DNA of 64,000 nt, taken from positions 68,310,475-68,374,474 of the forward strand of contig CM047426.1 in assembly GCA_026168455.1 (NCBI GenBank), given 5' to 3'. The translations under genes and the position numbers were made by a program. The notes below the pieces were generated by a model, which was not told where the DNA came from, ran no database searches, and saw only the letters and a program-made list of their open reading frames with translations. Shown piece after piece: positions 61,592 to 64,000 of the stretch. The stretch is from Theocolax elegans. Lineage: Eukaryota; Arthropoda; Insecta; Hymenoptera; Cerocephalidae. Position 1 is the first letter of the stretch, and every line of letters starts with the position of its first letter.

Positions 61592-62019
61592 AAATTTATA
61601 GGCAGTTTCTGACTATAAAAAGACATCTTTTAGACAGTATTAGGTTACCAGAGTCCGGAGCAGAATTGCTGATTTTCACTATTTAAGGTTTAAATGGCTT
61701 ACAAGAGAGTGACAGCATATATTTATGTCTTTAAAAGTATTTTTAATGAAAAGTTCAGAAAATTTTACAAAAAAAGTTATATTTATGTTTTTTGTGAAAA
61801 ATGCATCCCCTGGGAGCTACAAATTCATGAAAATAGGCATATAATGAAAAAAAGAGCGAAAATGTCAACTTTGACTCTCTGTAACTTAAAATAATGGCCC
61901 AGAAAAAATCTGAAAAAATTCATGAGAACTACTGGACACCTGTAAAACATATTCCCACAGTTATAGCAATATTCATATTTTTCATCTTCGATGTCACAGA
62001 AAACCATCCATATATTAAT

Positions 62020-64000
62020 ATTTTTTGCGTATATTGCAGGATATTGTTAAGATAGGTCATTTGATGCTTATATCATACCCTCGAAAAACATCTCGAAAAT
62101 AGCATCAGCGGTTACGAGATTGCAGTTTATAGATGGCGATTTGTTTACGAAAATATAGTTGAAGCATATCCAGCTCGACTAGTTTTCACGAGATTTTTGA
62201 CATACTTGGCACAATTTTAATCTCCGGTTATTTTACTTGTTCGCAACAGCCTTCGGTTCATAATAATTTTTATTTTATATGTTATTAATTGTACGTTTAT
62301 AAGAATAAAACTTACGAATTTAAATGTGATACACCTACACTGTTAGACCTTGCAACTGAATTGGATTTGATGGAAAAGTTTATGTACTTTTACAGTATTA
62401 GGCTATGCTGATTTATTATCTATATCAAAGCAGTTGCGTCATAGAAAGATTAAAAGTAATAGACAAAAATCTTTATCAAAATTTGACTATGAAAAATTTT
62501 GATTACCTTTCTTAAGAAGTTATGTGTAACATTAACCGTAGTTCATCAAAAATTATATTTATCAAAAATAATAAAATAATGTTAAATCTATTATTTATAA
62601 AATATTAATAGCCATATAAACTATGAAATATTTATAAATTAATATTTTATGTTAATTAGTTGAAAAAATTCGTTTAAATATTTAAAGTCTTTTTAATACT
62701 TTTGTAACAATTTACAATAATCGAAGCTTTGAATTGAGCACGAGTTATCACCTGGCACACCTTGAAGATGAAGACAATTAAATTACTGTATGTAAATCAG
62801 TAATGAATAGAAATTATATACCGGAAGGAAGAAAAACAACCGTCAAAATTTAAATCGCAATTTGAGTCTGTACATAATGTTGCTAAAAATTGGTATCCTG
62901 TGCTTTCTTTGATGTTAGTATCGTTTTTTTCTAATTTTATACGTTCCTACTATCAAAATCAAAAGAATGTGTGTATTGTCACATGATTGTTCATAACGTA
63001 TTATTCACCTGATATTTCATTTTAAATAATTCTAGTAGCTTTTTCGTATATTATTTTAGAAATATTCAGTAACAAATAAATAATTACTTTATATTTTATT
63101 TATATTACATTAATTTATTTATTATTTTAGAAAGACTATTTTAAATGTTTTTGTATTTTCTTTACACTGTGATTAATAATAGATATATTATTTGATTTGA
63201 TTTTTAAAAAGAGTATTTGCTTAAAAATTTTGTGATCTCCAGTAAATCATGCAGAGAAACCACCTTTTATTTAAACTTCTAATAGAGAATTATAGTTGAC
63301 AACTGATGTAAGGTTAAAAAAATATTTTTGTTTAGAAACGAAAACCTTCTGCGCTTTTCCTTTGTTATTGATTAAAGTGTTCTGACCCTGATAAGTCATG
63401 TGCAGGTTGGCCCGTAAGTCAAAATGGGAACGCAAGAGTCTATTAATAATTTAAGTTTTAATATTGAATATTTAGGACAGCACACATTATTTATATTGGT
63501 AAACATAAAATTTTGATACCTCGGCCAGAAGAAAAAAATTAATAATATAATAATCATCATACAAATATTATCGAAGAAGGTTTTTGTTTTTACAACTATT
63601 GTACAACATAATAAAATGTATGGAAATGTAATAAATTTATACCTTCAGAGAAAGAGAAAGATAGAAATGATGTAAATCGGAAAAGAAACATTTGAATATA
63701 GGTAGCTTAAATGATATTTTATTACATTAATATACAAATAAAAGGAATTGTTTATTGTAACAGTAACCGATAATTTAGTCTTTCTTCAAGTTTTATGTAT
63801 CGGACAGGCAATGCCCTTCCAATCTATGCGGTCAATGTACGAAACTTTTGCTTCGGCCCCCTTCATTAGGTAATATCTAAATTCAAACTTAATGTATGTT
63901 TGCAAGCAAAAAAAAACTCAAAACGGGATAAACTTTGAATTTTACTTTGAAATGGGAGACACAGCGTTTCACCTGGAGGTTATAAATGGGCGGACTACCC
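62020..64000. other. AT-rich desert, no gene seen
   Basis: No coding or RNA gene is supported up to the end of the window. Confidence 0.5.

Larger units (their letters stand above)
59936..62015. mobile_element. ~2.1-kb palindromic transposon with long inverted arms
   Basis: Left and right arms mirror each other from TATATGGGTGGTTCTCTGTG (59936) and its counterpart ending at 62015. They run inward to about 61095 and 61300, leaving a ~200-bp centre. Without the nested 440-bp insertion the element is about 1.64 kb. Divergence between arms is about 4% over the 225 bp I compared base by base. The mirrored frames 60770-61012 (plus) and 61402-61626 (minus) differ at nine sites. Eight of these change the amino acid, so that frame is not under protein constraint. 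It sits in TA-rich DNA; a TA or TATA target is possible but not proven. Confidence 0.75.

Noticed and set aside
1..64000. CRISPR arrays, operons, ribosome binding sites and rRNA genes
   Set aside because: None seen. The sequence is eukaryotic in character, and the only regular repeats are micro- and minisatellites.

Overview
The window is AT-rich eukaryotic nuclear DNA, most likely intergenic or intronic sequence from an insect. The abundance of GA/TC, CA and TA microsatellites, tRNA-derived SINE remnants, hairpin (foldback) transposons and Penelope-type hammerhead motifs fits an arthropod. A hymenopteran such as an ant is my best guess, but it is only a guess. Nothing looks prokaryotic. No open reading frame exceeds about 170 codons, and none shows a protein family I can name with confidence. 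I call no host protein-coding gene.

Layout. 1-11.4 kb is AT-rich desert with purine-rich and microsatellite islands. 11.45-12.6 kb holds a tRNA-like gene or pseudogene followed by a foldback element bounded by 17-bp direct repeats; its left arm carries a hammerhead-ribozyme-like motif. 14.5-24.5 kb alternates desert with GC-richer, GA/TC-rich islands (15.4-16.4 and 23.4-24.3 kb) that could be promoters or non-coding exons. Two copies of one tRNA-derived SINE family lie at 20.9 and 25.3 kb in opposite orientation.

From 29 to 41 kb the window is dense in repeats. Two nearly identical 413-bp copies of one element (29.0 and 36.7 kb) lie in inverted orientation, interleaved with two nearly identical ~370-bp copies of another (34.2 and 40.7 kb), also inverted. 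Between them sit a 1.5-kb foldback element (29.75-31.22 kb) and a ~1.04-kb inverted-repeat element (32.8-33.9 kb) with a hammerhead-like motif in each arm. A GC-richer island spans 34.9-36.1 kb.

From 47 to 52.6 kb there are further GC-rich islands and three foldback MITEs within 1.2 kb, one nested in another. From 59.9 to 62.0 kb lies a ~2.1-kb palindromic transposon. One arm is interrupted by a 440-bp MITE flanked by TTAA, and the other arm preserves the empty site. Both arms keep a mirrored tiny exon with good splice signals.

The most interesting material is therefore mobile: a Penelope-like, ribozyme-bearing family and several palindromic DNA transposons. All family assignments come from reading the sequence by eye and need repeat-library and covariance-model searches.
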